64,000 bases of DNA from Leptodactylus fallax (GCA_947044405.1 CAMRHE010000352.1:1828001-1892000); one strand, 5' to 3'; positions 33,806-45,239 are shown, counted from the first letter of the stretch. The notes: generated from the letters alone by a model not told the origin. Program-made: numbers and translations.

Positions 33806-34644
33806 AGAACGAATTTATCTTCCACCTAAAACAATGACAAAAGACAAAAAAGAGTTTTTGTTTTTCTTTTGTTTTTTTTTAAAATCAGGCCTTTTTTGTT
33901 TTTGTTTCACATGTGCAATAAATAAAACAGCATGCCAAGCTTCCCTTCCCCATACAGTAAAATGGTAAAAGAGGGATTGAGGGGATAAATAAAAAATACA
34001 TGCAGCATGGATACTGTATTGGGTTACAAGCCCCTGAAAGATCCGGCCTACACATCAAATGGGGAACTTTGTAAGTGCGCTTGAATCCTAGAGTCCCCAT
34101 ATAATTTCCCTTGTTAAGTCAGGAGTGAAAGGACTGTGAGGAAGATGTCAATCACATCCAGGAAGGGATCAAGGGAACAGCGTGAGGAATTATTAAGGGA
34201 ACAGCGTGAGTAGGCTGAAGCTGCTCCCTGTTCACCATGATTACTTACGCTAGGATCACACTAGCATTCCCTTTCCATTATTGTGGTCCATTGGAGGACC
34301 AGAACAACGAAAAGGCGGATCACTAAAAGAGCAGTAACACATGCAGTCAAGTCCATTTTAGACGGACACTGCAATAGACGCAGATGTGAAGCTAGCCTTA
34401 GGTACATTTACAAGTGACTTCATTTTGCTGCAACAGAAAAATTGCAGAGGGGCACCAATGTAAAGGTCATTACTTGGTACCGCACATGATTAGGCCAGTT
34501 TATCATAGAAAAACCACCTCACAAATTCCCTTTAAGATTCTGTAGAGATTTGTTCTATGTGCGACCTGTTTAAAGAGGTCAGCATGTACATGCTTTCCTT
34601 TAAGGCTGTGCAGGGATTGTATTCAAGAGAATTGCTGTTCTTAC
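33806..34644. other. Probable SULF2 intron with MITE at about 34247-34402
   Basis: No exon is recognised. The stretch CTAGGATCACACTAGC to GCTAGCCTTAG (about 34247-34402) has inverted ends typical of the frog MITEs that also occur near 38583. Poly-T at 33870 and a T/A-rich sequence fill the rest. The next SULF2 exon (coiled segment after HIDHE) should follow leftward, but I did not find it between 28 and 34.6 kb. Confidence 0.5.
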
Positions 34645-34741
34645 CTCATGGTCAATATGCAGCTTGTGATCCTTCCAGGCCTGCAGAGACTTGTAGACGT
34701 CCAGATCGCACTGCACAGTGTCATTAGGAAGGATGTGGCAC
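34645..34741 (-). CDS. sulf2: SULF2 exon (e), leftmost of five
   Basis: 97 nt. The intron side ends ACACAG at 34742-34743 (acceptor) and the donor GTAAGA follows GAG at 34645. It encodes CHILPNDTVQCDLDVYKSLQ and then AWKDHKLHIDHE, very close to the vertebrate SULF2 segment that precedes the heptad-like stretch of the hydrophilic domain. The first base completes an Arg codon begun in the exon at 34840-35059, and the exon ends on a complete codon. SULF2 is a secreted or cell-surface endosulfatase that removes 6-O-sulfate from heparan sulfate and thereby tunes Wnt, FGF and other signals. The hydrophilic domain binds the substrate. Confidence 0.95.
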
Positions 34742-34839
34742 CTGTGTTTGGAACGGGACATTATACAGAGTGAGAAAATACAACCAGTTAGTAACAACCA
34801 GTAAATACAGGTGCTTCTTCCTGACCCCCAACCTCTCAC

Positions 34840-35059
34840 CTGTGAGTCACTTTCACAGCACTGGGCATACCCAAATCATTTGTGATCCCTCCAGTTCCAC
34901 TGAAGTCATCATCCTTATCATAGTTGTCTGGCTCAGGTAGTTGCCGCTTGGTGAATTTCTTCCTGAGGACTGGATCATATCCTTGCTCTGTGTCCATATT
35001 ACGGATAGCACTAGACAGAGAGCGGAGGGAGCGGTTCCTCAAATAACTGGCCTTGTACT
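34840..35059 (-). CDS. sulf2: SULF2 exon (d)
   Basis: 220 nt. The acceptor TTCTTGCAG precedes 35059 and the donor GTGAGAGG follows 34840. It encodes KYKASYLRNRSLRSLSSAIR, a basic, serine-rich run, then VLRKKFTKRQLPEPDNYDKD, the acidic stretch DDDFSGTGG, and ends VKVTH plus two bases of an Arg codon. KRQL is close to the region where SULF proproteins are cut by furin-type proteases, but I cannot assign the cut site from this sequence alone. DFSGTGG and KVTHR are SULF2-like rather than SULF1-like. Phase fits both neighbouring exons. The intron to exon (e) is only 98 bp. Confidence 0.95.
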
Positions 35060-35554
35060 CTGCAAGAACAAAGAAGTACACAGGTTAATATGGAAGATTA
35101 TCTTGTAGGTAGGTTCACTGTGTAGCCAGAGGAGCATCAACAATGTGAATTCACTTTAGCTCATTTAACAAAACAGAATGCCCACTAGATACTGAATGGA
35201 GATAACATAGGCCATTATTTCAATCTCCAACATGTATGACAGATAAAGCCTCCAGGATGTGTACTCAAAGTGCTGTGGTATAACTATCTAGAAGAGTTAC
35301 CTTCTGTTTCAGCCTCTTAATTCTAATAAGTAAGAAAAAAATAAATAAATTGTGTCACAGCCTTCTCTAGACAGAAAGGCTCCTAAGTAATGTGAGTTGT
35401 TTGCACTTTTCATGCATAGAAGTAAATCCTTGAAATGACACAGGACTCAGAGGGGAAGAAGGGAGTGTCATCATCAGTGTCACATAACTGGAAATAATTC
35501 TTTGCTTATGGTACCTTTGTATATAGTACATGGACATAATCCTTCAGGACTTAC

Positions 35555-35762
35555 TTTTCTTGGAGAGCACCTTCTTGTGCCTGGCAAATGGAGAGATCTT
35601 GTAGCTGACAGCATCACAGTTGCATTCGTTGCGATTTCTTTTATAATATCTGCTCATGAGATTGGGAGAGATGTTACTTTCAGGGGCTGCAGACAGATTT
35701 GTCAGTCTCTTACACTTATGTAACCGCAGTTTTCCGGTGGGATCCTCCACACATTGCCATTT
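35555..35762 (-). CDS. sulf2: SULF2 exon (c)
   Basis: 208 nt. The acceptor TTTCCAG precedes 35762 and the donor GTAAGTCC follows 35555. It encodes KWQCVEDPTGKLRLHKCK, then a variable segment with NISPNLMSRYYKRNRNECNC, and ends RHKKVLSKK plus one base of a Lys codon. Cysteines (WQC, HKC, ECNC) match the spacing in the SULF hydrophilic domain. The frame is open and has no stop within the exon. The phase is 0 at the start and +1 at the end, matching exon (d), which begins with the two bases that complete the codon. Confidence 0.95.
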
Positions 35763-37953
35763 CTGGAAACAGCAGAAAACAAGACTGAATCAATAAACAG
35801 AAAGATGCGATATTGAATGACATTTAAGGTGTAACTAAACTTTCAAACAATTTTTGATTTTCTGGCAGGTAAAGTATTTTCTCAGGTATTATAAAGTAGA
35901 AACATTCTTCTGGTGTAATATAAAAGGGGAAAGTCTCATCTTTGTGGCTGCAGTTCTATCTGTATTATTTCTAGAGATATTGTATGTTACAATAATGACT
36001 TTTTGTTCAAGTGATGATATCTCTGACAATAATATGGTAGAGCTGCAAACATAGAAGCATGTTTCTAAGCTTGATAACGCCAGTGATATAACTGTTTAAA
36101 GTGATTCTCCACCCTCATTTTCCTTGCATTATGCAGCCAGACGGTATACAGTAGACAGTCAGAAGGATTGTACAACCCTTAATAGAGAAGTAAGGGAAAG
36201 AAGAAAAATTAATTTCTCAGAAAAGAGCCAAACTTTGTTAATAAATTATATCATAAAATATATTAATGGCACAAATGTTGCCAAAAAAAATCAAAAGATG
36301 TTAAAAATTTTGGTTATGCTAGATATCTAGCTACCATGTTTCTCCAAAAATAAGACCTACCCCGAAAATAAGCCCTAGCTACGTTTTCCATGTTTTTGGA
36401 GTAGGCTTGAAATAGAAGCCCTACTCCAAAAATAAGCCCTAGCTAATTTAACCCTTTCCCGACATCTGCCGTGCGATTACAGCGGATGCCGGGTCCTTAA
36501 AGATAGCGGCCGCTCTGCTGCAGAGCGGCTACCATAGCTGCCGTACCGGGTCTCCGCGGAGACCTGGAGTTGATGCCCGCGGTCAGTGTCTACCCTGATT
36601 GCAGGCATTGTTGAGCGTGACCCCCCTCTCCTGCCCACCAAAGTAGCAGAACCGCCGGAGTTAATGGTCGCGATCAGAATGGACTCTGACCGCGGGCATT
36701 GCGTGAACTCCACGCTTCCCCCCCGCAGTCCCCACGGCCGGTCCCCATCCCGTATATCTGCTATACCGGGTCTCCTTGTACATTGGAGACCCGCAGTTAA
36801 TGCCCGCGATAAGAGTCCGCTGATCGCGGTCATTGTTAAGTGTGCCAGTCCGTGACCCCCCCCCCTCCAAATCGAGCCCCCCAAAGCAGATAAACTATCC
36901 CCTGGGCCGGTCCTTACCGGCCCCGTACCTTTGAAGTTGCAGGCCGGCTCCCGCGGGTGAGATCGCGAGAGCCGACCTGTTCCTTTGACAGCCGGGAGCC
37001 TTATGAAGTAATGTATCAATAGTAATGTAGATAATCTCCCATAGACTGCAATAGGTTATATATCAGTCTATGGGATGATTGCAGGTTCAAGCCCCCCTAG
37101 GAGGGGTTAATAGTAAAAAAAAAAAAAAAAAAAATGTTAAAAAATATAAAAAACACAAAATAATAAGTTCAAGCCCCCTCCCACTTTCACTAGAATACAT
37201 ATAAAAATAAAATATTACTGTGACACACATACACATTAGGTATCCCTGTGTCCAAAAACTCCCGGTCTACAAACTTATAAAAATATTTTACCTCTATAGT
37301 GAATGCCGTAGCAAAAAAAAAAAAGATCAAAAGTGCCGAACTGCTGTTTTTTCGCTGTTTCAAATCTGATACAAGTTGAAATAAAAAGCGATCAAATGTG
37401 TGATTGTTCTTCATGGAAAAAATTAAAACCTACCCCGAAAATAAGCCCTAGCCCTTTTTTCAGAGCAAAAAATAATATAAGACCATGTCTTATTTTCGGA
37501 GAAACACGGTACATCCACTCATCACTTATAATGTACTCATATGCGCTGACACTATCCCAGAGTTACATCATGCAACATACTCCAGAACTGCACTCACTAT
37601 TCTACAGCTTCAGAGCTGAAATTTACCAGCAATCCCTCTTCAGAGTCTGCACATAGCTTTCTCTGGTGACATGAATTCTGGGCAGTGTTTACATACATAC
37701 TGTAGAGCTATTTGATGTTAATAGCTAAGCTCTATAAATGATATTGTTTCATGTCAATTGGTGATCAGTGATTGCGCACCCCTTTCCTCAACCAAAAGCA
37801 GCAGATCATTGGGGAATAGGGTGGCCATTAGACAGTTGTCAGCCAAATGTTTGTTTGAAAAGTCATCTCTTTGTCCACAACTCTGCTTTCAGTTATTTCT
37901 CAGGCAGATATGTAAATGATTAGACACTGGGCCTGATCCTGGTCTGCACTAAC
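35763..37953 (-). other. SULF2 intron with repeats
   Basis: A 2.2-kb intron with GT at 37953-37952 and AG at 35764-35763 on the minus strand. It contains the GTGTAACTAAACTTTC-type repeat (35828-36110) and the TIR element at 36333-37510. No further exon is seen. Confidence 0.85.
36333..37510. mobile_element. TIR element with TTAACCCT-type core, in SULF2 intron
   Basis: Outer ends ACCATGTTTCTCCAAAAATA and, inverted, ACCGTGTTTCTCCGAAAATA agree over about 24 bases, and the motif ACCCCGAAAATAAGCCCTAG repeats on each side. The element sits between TA dinucleotides, so a Tc1/mariner-like origin is possible but not shown. The core (36437-37430) begins TTAACCCTTTCCCGACATCTGCC and holds GC-rich and A-rich segments shared with 44679-45720. 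The 180-codon minus ORF at 36477-37019 is GC-rich chance coding without recognisable domains. Confidence 0.75.
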
Positions 37954-38083
37954 CTGCCCCAGTTGCTCACAGGCCGTCTGGTACTCAGCTCGCTGACACA
38001 AGTCTTTGACACGCTGATATTTGGGCAAAAAGTTCTCCTCCTGGGCATCCATCTTGTCTGTCTCCCTCTTATGCAGCAATTTC
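37954..38083 (-). CDS. sulf2: SULF2 exon (b)
   Basis: 130 nt. The acceptor GTCATAG precedes 38083 and the donor GTTAGT follows 37954. It encodes [20 protein letters not shown] and then [20 protein letters not shown] followed by LGQ. This is the best conserved stretch of the set and nearly identical to the vertebrate SULF2 sequence I know. The first base completes a Gly codon begun in exon (a), and the exon ends on a complete codon, matching the phase-0 start of exon (c). Confidence 0.97.
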
Positions 38084-38582
38084 CTATGACAAAGACAGTG
38101 GGGGTTGATGGTTAAAGGATTTAACTAACCTTTCTTTTTAAGAATTTTAAGAATTAACAGTGCTGCAGATGGGGTCAAAAACATAAAAATAAACAAAACA
38201 TAAAACAAAAACAAAATATTACCATTCCCAGATCCTCCCTTTCCAGTAGCAACAGGTTAGGTTTTACATTTACAGTCCCCCAGCTGTTTGTGTCAGATGA
38301 CTTCTGCAGTCAATCGCTGGCCACAGTGATGATATCTTCGCAAGTGGCACATGGCTGCAGTGATGACTGATCTATGAAGAGGTCACCATTCCAGGCTTGT
38401 GATTGACTGCAACAGTCACCCGCCACAAACAAGACGTCAGTAATGATGCCGACCAAGGGGGACCAGGGAGAAGTTAGTAATCTTTTTTTTTTTTTTTAAA
38501 TGCTATTGTCCCCATCATCAGCACTGTTAATTCAATAAATATAAAATAAATATAATAAATCCAACAACCATTTTAATAGTTA

Positions 38583-38812
38583 GGTCCGGTTCACATCTGC
38601 ATTCGGTTTCCGTTCAGGGAGCCTGCTTGGGGACCCCCCCCCTGAACAGAAACCTATACACATAGAAAAGCGGTTTACCTAAGGAAACGTGCAGAACCCA
38701 TAGACTATAATCGGGTCCGTGTGGTTTCCGCACGAAGCAAGAGGAGAGAAAATTGCTGCAAGCAGACTCCCCGAACGGAAACCGACCACAGATGTGAACC
38801 GGCCCTTAGTTA
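38583..38812. mobile_element. MITE with about 30-bp inverted ends
   Basis: The left end GGTCCGGTTCACATCTGCAT with CGGTTTCCGTTC and the right end GAACGGAAACCGACCACAGA with TGTGAACCGG are inverted copies. TAGTTA-like bases flank both sides. No coding potential. It belongs to the group of short inverted-end elements scattered through the window and lies in a SULF2 intron. Confidence 0.85.
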
Positions 38813-38934
38813 TACAAGAAAAGAGAAGTTGAGACATATATGAGATATACAAGATATAACATATATAACATTATATGCCCCCACAGTATAATGTTCTCCT
38901 CCAATTGCCCCACAGTATGAAGTCTCTCTCCTTG

Positions 38935-39990
38935 TGCCCCACTTTAAACTGGGGGCAACTAGAGGGGGACATTAAACTGGGGCAGCTGGAGGGGGACATT
39001 AAACTGTGGGGTAGCTGGAGGTGGACATTAAACCGTGGGATAGATGGAGGGGGACATTAAACTGGGGGCAACTAGAGGCAGACAAGTCCTGCTCCAGCTA
39101 CCCCCACGGTTTAATGTCCTCCAGTTGCGCCCAGTTTAATGTCACCCTCCATCTGCCCCCACAGTTTAATGTCCACTCCTCCATCTGTCCCCAGTTTAAG
39201 GCCCCCCCTTAATCTGTCCCTAGTTTAATGTCCCCCTTCATCTGCTGGCAGCCTAATGCCCCCCTTCATTTGCCCCCAGTTTAATGTCCCCCTTCATTTG
39301 CCACAAATTTAATGTCCCCGTTCCATCTGCCCCCAGTTTAATGTCCCCCTCCATCTGTCACCAATTTAATGTCCCCCTTCATCTGCCCCAGTTTAATTGC
39401 CCCCCTACATCTGTCACCAGTTTAATTGCCCCCCTTCATCTGCCCCCAGTTTAATGTCCCCCTTAATCTCCCTCAGTTTAATGTGCCCCTTTATCTGCCA
39501 CCAGCTTAATGTCCCCCTTCATCTGCCCCCCAGTATAATTACTCCCCTACATATGCCCCCAGTTTAATGTCCCCCTTCATCTCCCCCAGTTTAATGTGCC
39601 ACTTCATCTTCCACCAGTTTAATGTCCCCCTTTACCTGCCACCAGCTTAATGCCCCCCTTTATCTGCCACCAGCTTAATGTCCACCTTCATCTGCCCCAG
39701 TTTAATTATTCCCCTACATCTGCCCCCTGTTTAATTACTCCCCTACATCTGTCCCCAGTTTATTTACTCCCCTACATCTGCCCCCAATTTAATGTCCCCC
39801 ATCATCTGCCCCCAGTTTAATGTCCCCTTTTATCTGCCACCAGCTTAATGTTCCCCTTCATCTGCCCCCAGTTTAATTGCCCCTTCATCTTCCCCCAGTT
39901 TAATTGCCCCCTACGTCTTCCCCCATTTTAATTACTCCCCTACATCTGCCCCCAGTTTAATGTTCCCCTTTATGTCTCCCCAGTCTAATG
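38935..39990. repeat. 28-30 bp minisatellite with an orientation switch
   Basis: From about 39095 to 39990 there are about thirty units with the core CCAGTTTAATGTCCCCCTTC followed by ATCTGCC, in plus orientation. From 38935 to about 39083 there are about five units in the inverted orientation (GGGGGACATTAAACTGGGGC). Units vary in length and by substitutions (TTTAATTGCCCCC, CCACCAGCTTAATG). The array lies in the SULF2 intron between exons (a) and (b). Confidence 0.93.
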
Positions 39991-40330
39991 TCCCACCAAA
40001 AGTTTAACATAAAATCACTGATACTCACCTCTCCTCGCACCCCTGTTGTCTCTTCTCCAGGGAGCTGCAGGCGCGATGTGAGTGACATCATCACATCGCG
40101 CCTACAGCTCCCGGGGCCAGAGCATGTAGAGGGGAACAGTGGTATTGAACTCATCTGCCTCCTCTCTGGAGTTGAATCCAGGACATACCTCCTGCTGACC
40201 GGGATGGTGGGACAGGACCCACAATCCGGGACTGTCCCACAGAATCTGGGATGGTTGGGAGGTATGTACATGGCCTGTGCAGTTAAGTACTTTCTAGATT
40301 TGCCTCTCTACAGAATTACTGTTACTTCTC
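39991..40330. repeat. Repeat remnant with palindromic GC-rich part
   Basis: The segment GAGCTGCAGGCGCGATGTGA (40061-40080) is mirrored by CACATCGCGCCTACAGCTCC (about 40091-40111). The segment near 40200-40262 (GGTGGGACAGGACCCACAAT to GGGATGGTTGGGAGG) looks like a common frog repeat. The two ORFs across it are chance frames. Confidence 0.6.
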
Positions 40331-40361
40331 TCCCATCATCTTCTATAGACACATAACTCAC

Positions 40362-40418
40362 CCACGTTCCACCAGAAAAGAATCTCTCCAGACTTTAACT
40401 TGTTTGTGAACATGAAAC
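40362..40418 (-). CDS. sulf2: SULF2 exon (a), rightmost of five
   Basis: 57 nt. The acceptor TTTATCTAG precedes 40418 and the donor GTGAGT follows 40362. One base completes a preceding codon, then FHVHKQVKVWRDSFLVER and two bases of a Gly codon. WRDSFLVERGK is a SULF signature directly before the KLLHKR segment of exon (b). Upstream exons with the sulfatase catalytic domain must lie at higher coordinates, and I found none before the window end. Confidence 0.93.
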
Positions 40419-40960
40419 CTAGATAAAGAAAAAAAAATATTACCAGCCAATGAGGTAAAGTTCAGGCATTAAGATAGGCAAAGAGGCACCTTTAATACAG
40501 CACCACATAGTGATGGGGTTAAAAGATTCTAATTTATAGCTGTGGAGACTATGATCATACCAAAAATAAGCACAAGTATAAACATTAATAAACATCTTTA
40601 TTATTACACTTATAAATATTACAGATCGATAAAATAACCAACATGTATCAACACACAAATTACTGCTGAGCTACAAATAATTTTATTCTGTGTAAACATA
40701 CCCCTATTAGCTTATCAAATTCATAAACAACAATCTATACAATAGTATAGTACAATAGATATAACCCAGTAATAGCATAAGCATAAGGGTATACCCACCA
40801 ATCAGCAGAACCCTGATTATATATTTCACATTCACGCTTCTTCCAGGTTGTGAATCCATTACTGAATCCTGCTTCTATTTAATTCAACCCCAACCAATCA
40901 CAACCATAGATACAGATGCAAGTAATTACAATCAAAGCAAAGTAATGGACCACCTCTTAA

Positions 40961-41759
40961 ACAGGACCTTTCACCACCTCTACCAATTCAAGTTCATAAG
41001 GTGTGAATAGGTTCCGCTCCACCAATTCCAGCACAATTTTCTCTAGCCCCCACAATTCCTGAGCAACAAATGCAGATAGTTTTGATGCCTGATGTGCATG
41101 GGGGAGGCGAAAAAAAAAAAAAAAAAATCAAAAAATCAAAAACATACTTACCTGTCCCCGATGCCCTCCCAGCACGGTCCTTCTGCTGGGCTGTCTTCTT
41201 GCAGTGCAATTCCTCGCTGGCTGTGACGTCCCAGGTCCCTTCCACTAATTAGCCTCAACAACCACAGGAAGAGACCAATCAGCGGCCTAAGGAAGGGACC
41301 CTTGGACAACAGAACACAACAACGGTGCTGAAGTACCAGACCACAATGGTAAGCACCAAAGCACCAGGGACAGGATAGTATGATTTTTTTTTTGTGTTTT
41401 TGTTGAGTTTTTTTAACCTCCCCCAGCCTAATTAAAAAATAAAATTTTAGCCTGGACAATCCCTTTAAGCTCTGTAATGTCAGAAGGGGAGTGTCTGGCA
41501 GGGTCGCATGATTCAAAGATCCAATCAAAGACAGCCAGTGTCAAAGCTCAGAATTACACCCCTTGTCTGCTCCTGCCTGACTCCACCCTCCTGACAGTAC
41601 AGAGCCTAAATAGCATATGAAGCACCAAATCTAACAACACTGATTGCTGGGGACCCGTGGGTACTAGAGAAAATATTCCAACTATGCCAGAATCAGTAGA
41701 GCAGCAGTTTTTAACTGACATAAAGAGTTGTAGTTATTGGAAGTGGTGAAAGGTCCTCT
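40961..41759. mobile_element. Non-autonomous element with TTAA target duplication
   Basis: The ends ACAGGACCTTTCACCACCTC and, inverted, AGAGGACCTTTCACCACTTC are flanked by TTAA on both sides (40957-40960 and 41760-41763). TTAA duplications are typical for piggyBac and Kolobok. No transposase is present. An A18 tract sits at about 41110. The left ORF of 126 codons (41148-41528, minus) shows no known domain. Confidence 0.8.
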
Positions 41760-42018
41760 TTAACTTAGAAGGACAGTGCAGGTCCCAAAAGAAAAATAAC
41801 TAGAGAGGGAAAAAACTCATACCACCACCCTTAAACACATACTTTGCTGATACAAGCCAATGATTGTACAATGGGGTACAAAGTTTAATTGCTGATTTAT
41901 GCCCGTTATGGATTTGTATATTTTCATTATAAGACAGGTTTTATGGGTTCATTAGCAGTACTGTGATGTGGAGATTTTAACTGTTGGGGGGCAGTGGTAT
42001 TTACTTTGCTTACACATA

Positions 42019-43868
42019 CAGTGGGTGAAATAAGTATTGAACATGTTGCCAATTTTTACCAGATGTTTGTAACAACCCATCCAATCCACACAGGCAAAGA
42101 AATCAAACCATAGATTTCCAAAAATTAAGTTATGTGTAATAATGAAAAATAACACAGTGAAAAAGTGTTGAAACCATGAAGAAAAAGAGGTGCAAAAAGC
42201 CATAAAAAGTCATAAAAGCTATCAGTAACTAGAAAGCAATCCTGTCACTTAATGAAAAATCAGCTGGTTCAGCCTATAAAAAGGAGTCTCATTACTAAGG
42301 TGCCACACAAGAAACATCTCATGATCAGTAAAGCCAGTGAGCTGTCTCGAGACCTTTGCAATCTTATTGCTGCAAAATATTCTGATAACATTTGTTACAG
42401 AAGAATTTCTAAACTACTGAAGGTTCCATGAGCACTGTTGGGGCCATAATTCAGAAGTGGAAAGAACATAATTTCACCAAAAACCAGTCACGACCAAATG
42501 CTTTCCGCAAGATTTCAGGCAGAGGATTTAAAAGAATTACACTGGTCAACATGATTTTTTTCACAAAAACATTAAATAGCAATTCTAGTAGTATGTCACA
42601 TCCTGAATTCGAATATGTTGTCAGAATTGTTCCATCAGGCTCAGTTTTTTTGTGACATGAATTTTGTTATTGCGTAATTTTACTGGTTCCAATAGTTTTG
42701 TATGTTTTGTCATTAGATGATTCAACAAAATTAATTAGTGCTACCCATTGTTTTATAAGAGGAATAAGGGCTTGTGTTATGTTACAACACAAACCAGCAA
42801 CAATATGCAGGTTCATTCATGTTCAAACGTGCTTAGATATTGCACCTTTTGTAAGTGGAGAGCCAATACTGAATATAATATCTGAATAATTATCAGAAGA
42901 GTTGTCCAAGAGCCAAGGACTACCTGTAGAGAGATACGGAAAGACCTGGAATCAACAGGTACAATTGTTTCAAAGAAAACAATAAGTAATGCACTCAACC
43001 TCCATGGCCTGTATGCACACTCACCACACAAGACTCCATTGCTGCACAAAAAGTATTTTCAAGTGCGTTTAAAGTTTACTCAGTAACATTTAGATGAGCC
43101 TGTGAAATACTGGGAGAGTATAGTCTGGTCAGATGAGGCCAAAATTTACCTCTTTGGATGCCATAATACACATCATGTTTGGAGGCCAAAAGGCACTGCA
43201 TTTCACCCCAAAAGAACATACCAACAGTGAAGTTTGGAGGTGGGAACATCATTGTGTGGGGCTGTTTTTCAGCATACGGGACTGGCAAACTTCATGTGAT
43301 TGAAGGAGGGATGAATAAGCAAATGTACCAAGATATTCTTGATAAAATCTGCTGCCAACTACCCGGATAATGAAGATGAAGCGAGGGTGGACATTTCAGC
43401 AAGACAATTATCCCAAACTCACAACCAAGGAAACTCTCAATTGGTTTCAGAGAAAGAAAACAAAGCTGCTAGAATGGCCCAACCAATCACCTGCCAATAG
43501 AATCCTATAGAAAATCTATGAAAGGAACTAAAGCTCAGAGTTCATAGAAGGAGCCCACAGAACCTTCAGGATTTGAAGATTATGTATGGAAGAATGGGCC
43601 AAAATCACACTTGAGCAATGCATGCAACTAGTTTCTCCATACAGGAGGTGTCTTGAAGCTGTCATCACCAACAAAGGCTTTCCTATGAAGTATGAAATAA
43701 ACCTCAGTAAGAGTGTTCAATAGTTTTTCCCTGTGTCATTTCTCATTATTACACATAACAATTTATGGACATATATGGTTTGATTTCTTTGCCTGTGTGG
43801 AATGGATGGGTTGTTGTATATTTTTACTTAGAATTGGTGACATGTTCAATACTTATTTCATTCATAAT
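42019..43868 (+). mobile_element. Decayed Tc1-like element of another family
   Basis: It starts CAGTGGGTGAAATAAGTATT after TA and ends with ATGTTCAATACTTATTTCA, the inverted complement apart from a decayed last few bases. The ends are long, about 200 bp (ATTTCTTTGCCTGTGTGGAA near 43780 pairs with 42087-42110). A 348-bp insertion is at 42540-42887. The transposase is readable on the plus strand but broken: STVGAIIQKWKEH at 42431, then TTCREIRKDLESTGTIVSKKTISNALNLHG (in two pieces of the same frame), YWESIVWSDEAKIYLFG with the first catalytic Asp near 43128, and PKRT at about 43215, followed by many stops. It is a pseudogene. Confidence 0.88.
42540..42887. mobile_element. 348-bp insertion in Tc1 element with AATTA duplication
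   Basis: The Tc1 reading frame is interrupted by sequence starting CACTGGTCAACATG and ending ATATAATATCTGAAT, flanked by AATTA (42535-42539 and 42888-42892). Removing it restores AAAAGAATTATCAGAAG of the transposase. The element type is not clear: a solo LTR should have TG and CA ends, which I do not see. Confidence 0.6.
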
Positions 43869-44454
43869 AACAGAAAGTGATTGTATTCACCTTCCTTTCA
43901 CATGGAGGTGGCTCATAACAGAGAGTAATAGATTGCATTCATCTTCCTGGCACAGTGAGATGGACACACTAAGTACCGAACATAGTTATACCTGCTCAAA
44001 ATTCTGAGGCCGCAGGTGCTTATAAGGGGAGAGGCACACTATGTACTTGGATAGTTATAACTGCACTCAGTAGTGGGACCATAGGTACAGTCACTAATAA
44101 GTCAAACACTGATTCATTTCATCCTATTTCCCATTACTTTTCTAGTTAGTAGCAAAACTTCACAGCAAAGAGAATTTGGCCCATTACACACGGCCATGTG
44201 CAGGCCAAGAGTCCGGGCCGCAAAACTGAAGACAGGTCCTATTCTTGTCCAGTTTGTGACCTCCACGGAAGCATGGCCAGTGCACAGGCGGCATGGATGA
44301 TATTAGTTGACAAGGTCGTGTGCAATTAGCCTTAGTCAGTGTCTCACTTACTTATTAGTAATGGCAGCTGTTGTTCAGGAACTGAGTACAGTCAGTTGGG
44401 CACACACACATACATTTTTATATGAAAATCAATTTTTTTTAGAAAAATACATGT

Positions 44455-44455
<1 letters not shown>
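43869..44455. other. No gene; MITE-like stretch near 44160-44330
   Basis: The part at about 44180-44330 (GGCCATGTGCAGGCCAAGAG, GACAGGTCCTATTCTTG) resembles the MITE stretch split by Tc1 copy 2 at 29500-29620 (ACAGGTCCTATTCCGG). Nothing else is recognised. Confidence 0.45.
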
Positions 44456-44501
<46 letters not shown>

Positions 44502-44553
44502 ATCAAATTTTTTTTTTTTTAGAAAAACTGCATACATTTTTTAAAAATGCATG

Positions 44554-44610
<57 letters not shown>
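44456..44610. repeat. Two (TA)n microsatellites in a short direct duplication
   Basis: (TA)n tracts of about 38 bp (44459-44497) and about 50 bp (44557-44606) each follow a GAAAATCAA-poly-T-AGAAAAA...ATGCATG or ATACATG stretch, so the whole block seems duplicated. ORFs here encode only Ile-Tyr repeats. Confidence 0.9.
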
Positions 44611-44678
44611 ATGTGATTTTTGGCAAAAACGCAGCGTGAACACAGCTTTACTGACTTTGAAACTGTGAAGTTTTGCTT

Positions 44679-45239
44679 TTAACCCCTTTACGACATCCAC
44701 CATAATAGTACGGCAGAAGTTGGGTATTCAAATATGCTGTATTATACCTCAGAGACCCGGCGCTAATGCCCACAATCAAAGTTGACCGAAGCACCATTTT
44801 ACTGGCCTCCCGTTGGCATGACAGCGGGAGCGTTATTGAAGGCTCCCAGGCTTGTCTGCCATTTACTTTACTAAGTGCCGATATTTTGCAATGCATTAGT
44901 ATTGTAATACATTGCATTAGTGATCAGACCCCCCGGGATTCAAGACCCCTAGGGGGTCTAATAAATGCAAGAATAAAAAAAAAAAAAAAAAAAAAAAGTG
45001 AAACAAAATATAAAAAAATAAAAAAAATATTAAAAATTCAAATCACATATAAAAGTACTTAAATACTGTGAAACACATACATATTAGGTATCCCTGTATC
45101 TGAAAATGCCCGGTCTATAAATCTTTACAAATATTTTTCCCGTGCGGTAAAAGCTGTAGCAGGAAAAAATCTAAAGTTGTACTGCAGTCTATGGGACTTG
45201 CAATCAAATGATTGCAGGTTCAAGCCCCCTAGGGGAACT

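Noticed and set aside
36477..37019. 180-codon minus ORF with Gly/Arg/Ser-rich translation
   Set aside because: It is within a GC-rich repeat segment, has no domain, low-complexity composition and no splice or start context.
37060..37110. Pol III B-box-like word GGTTCAAGCCC (also near 45217)
   Set aside because: No A box at a proper distance and no cloverleaf could be drawn; not called as tRNA or SINE.
38935..39990. CRISPR-like array
   Set aside because: Units are contiguous variants without spacers, and the DNA is vertebrate; it is a minisatellite.
44459..44606. Ile-Tyr repeat ORFs
   Set aside because: Product of (TA)n microsatellites.
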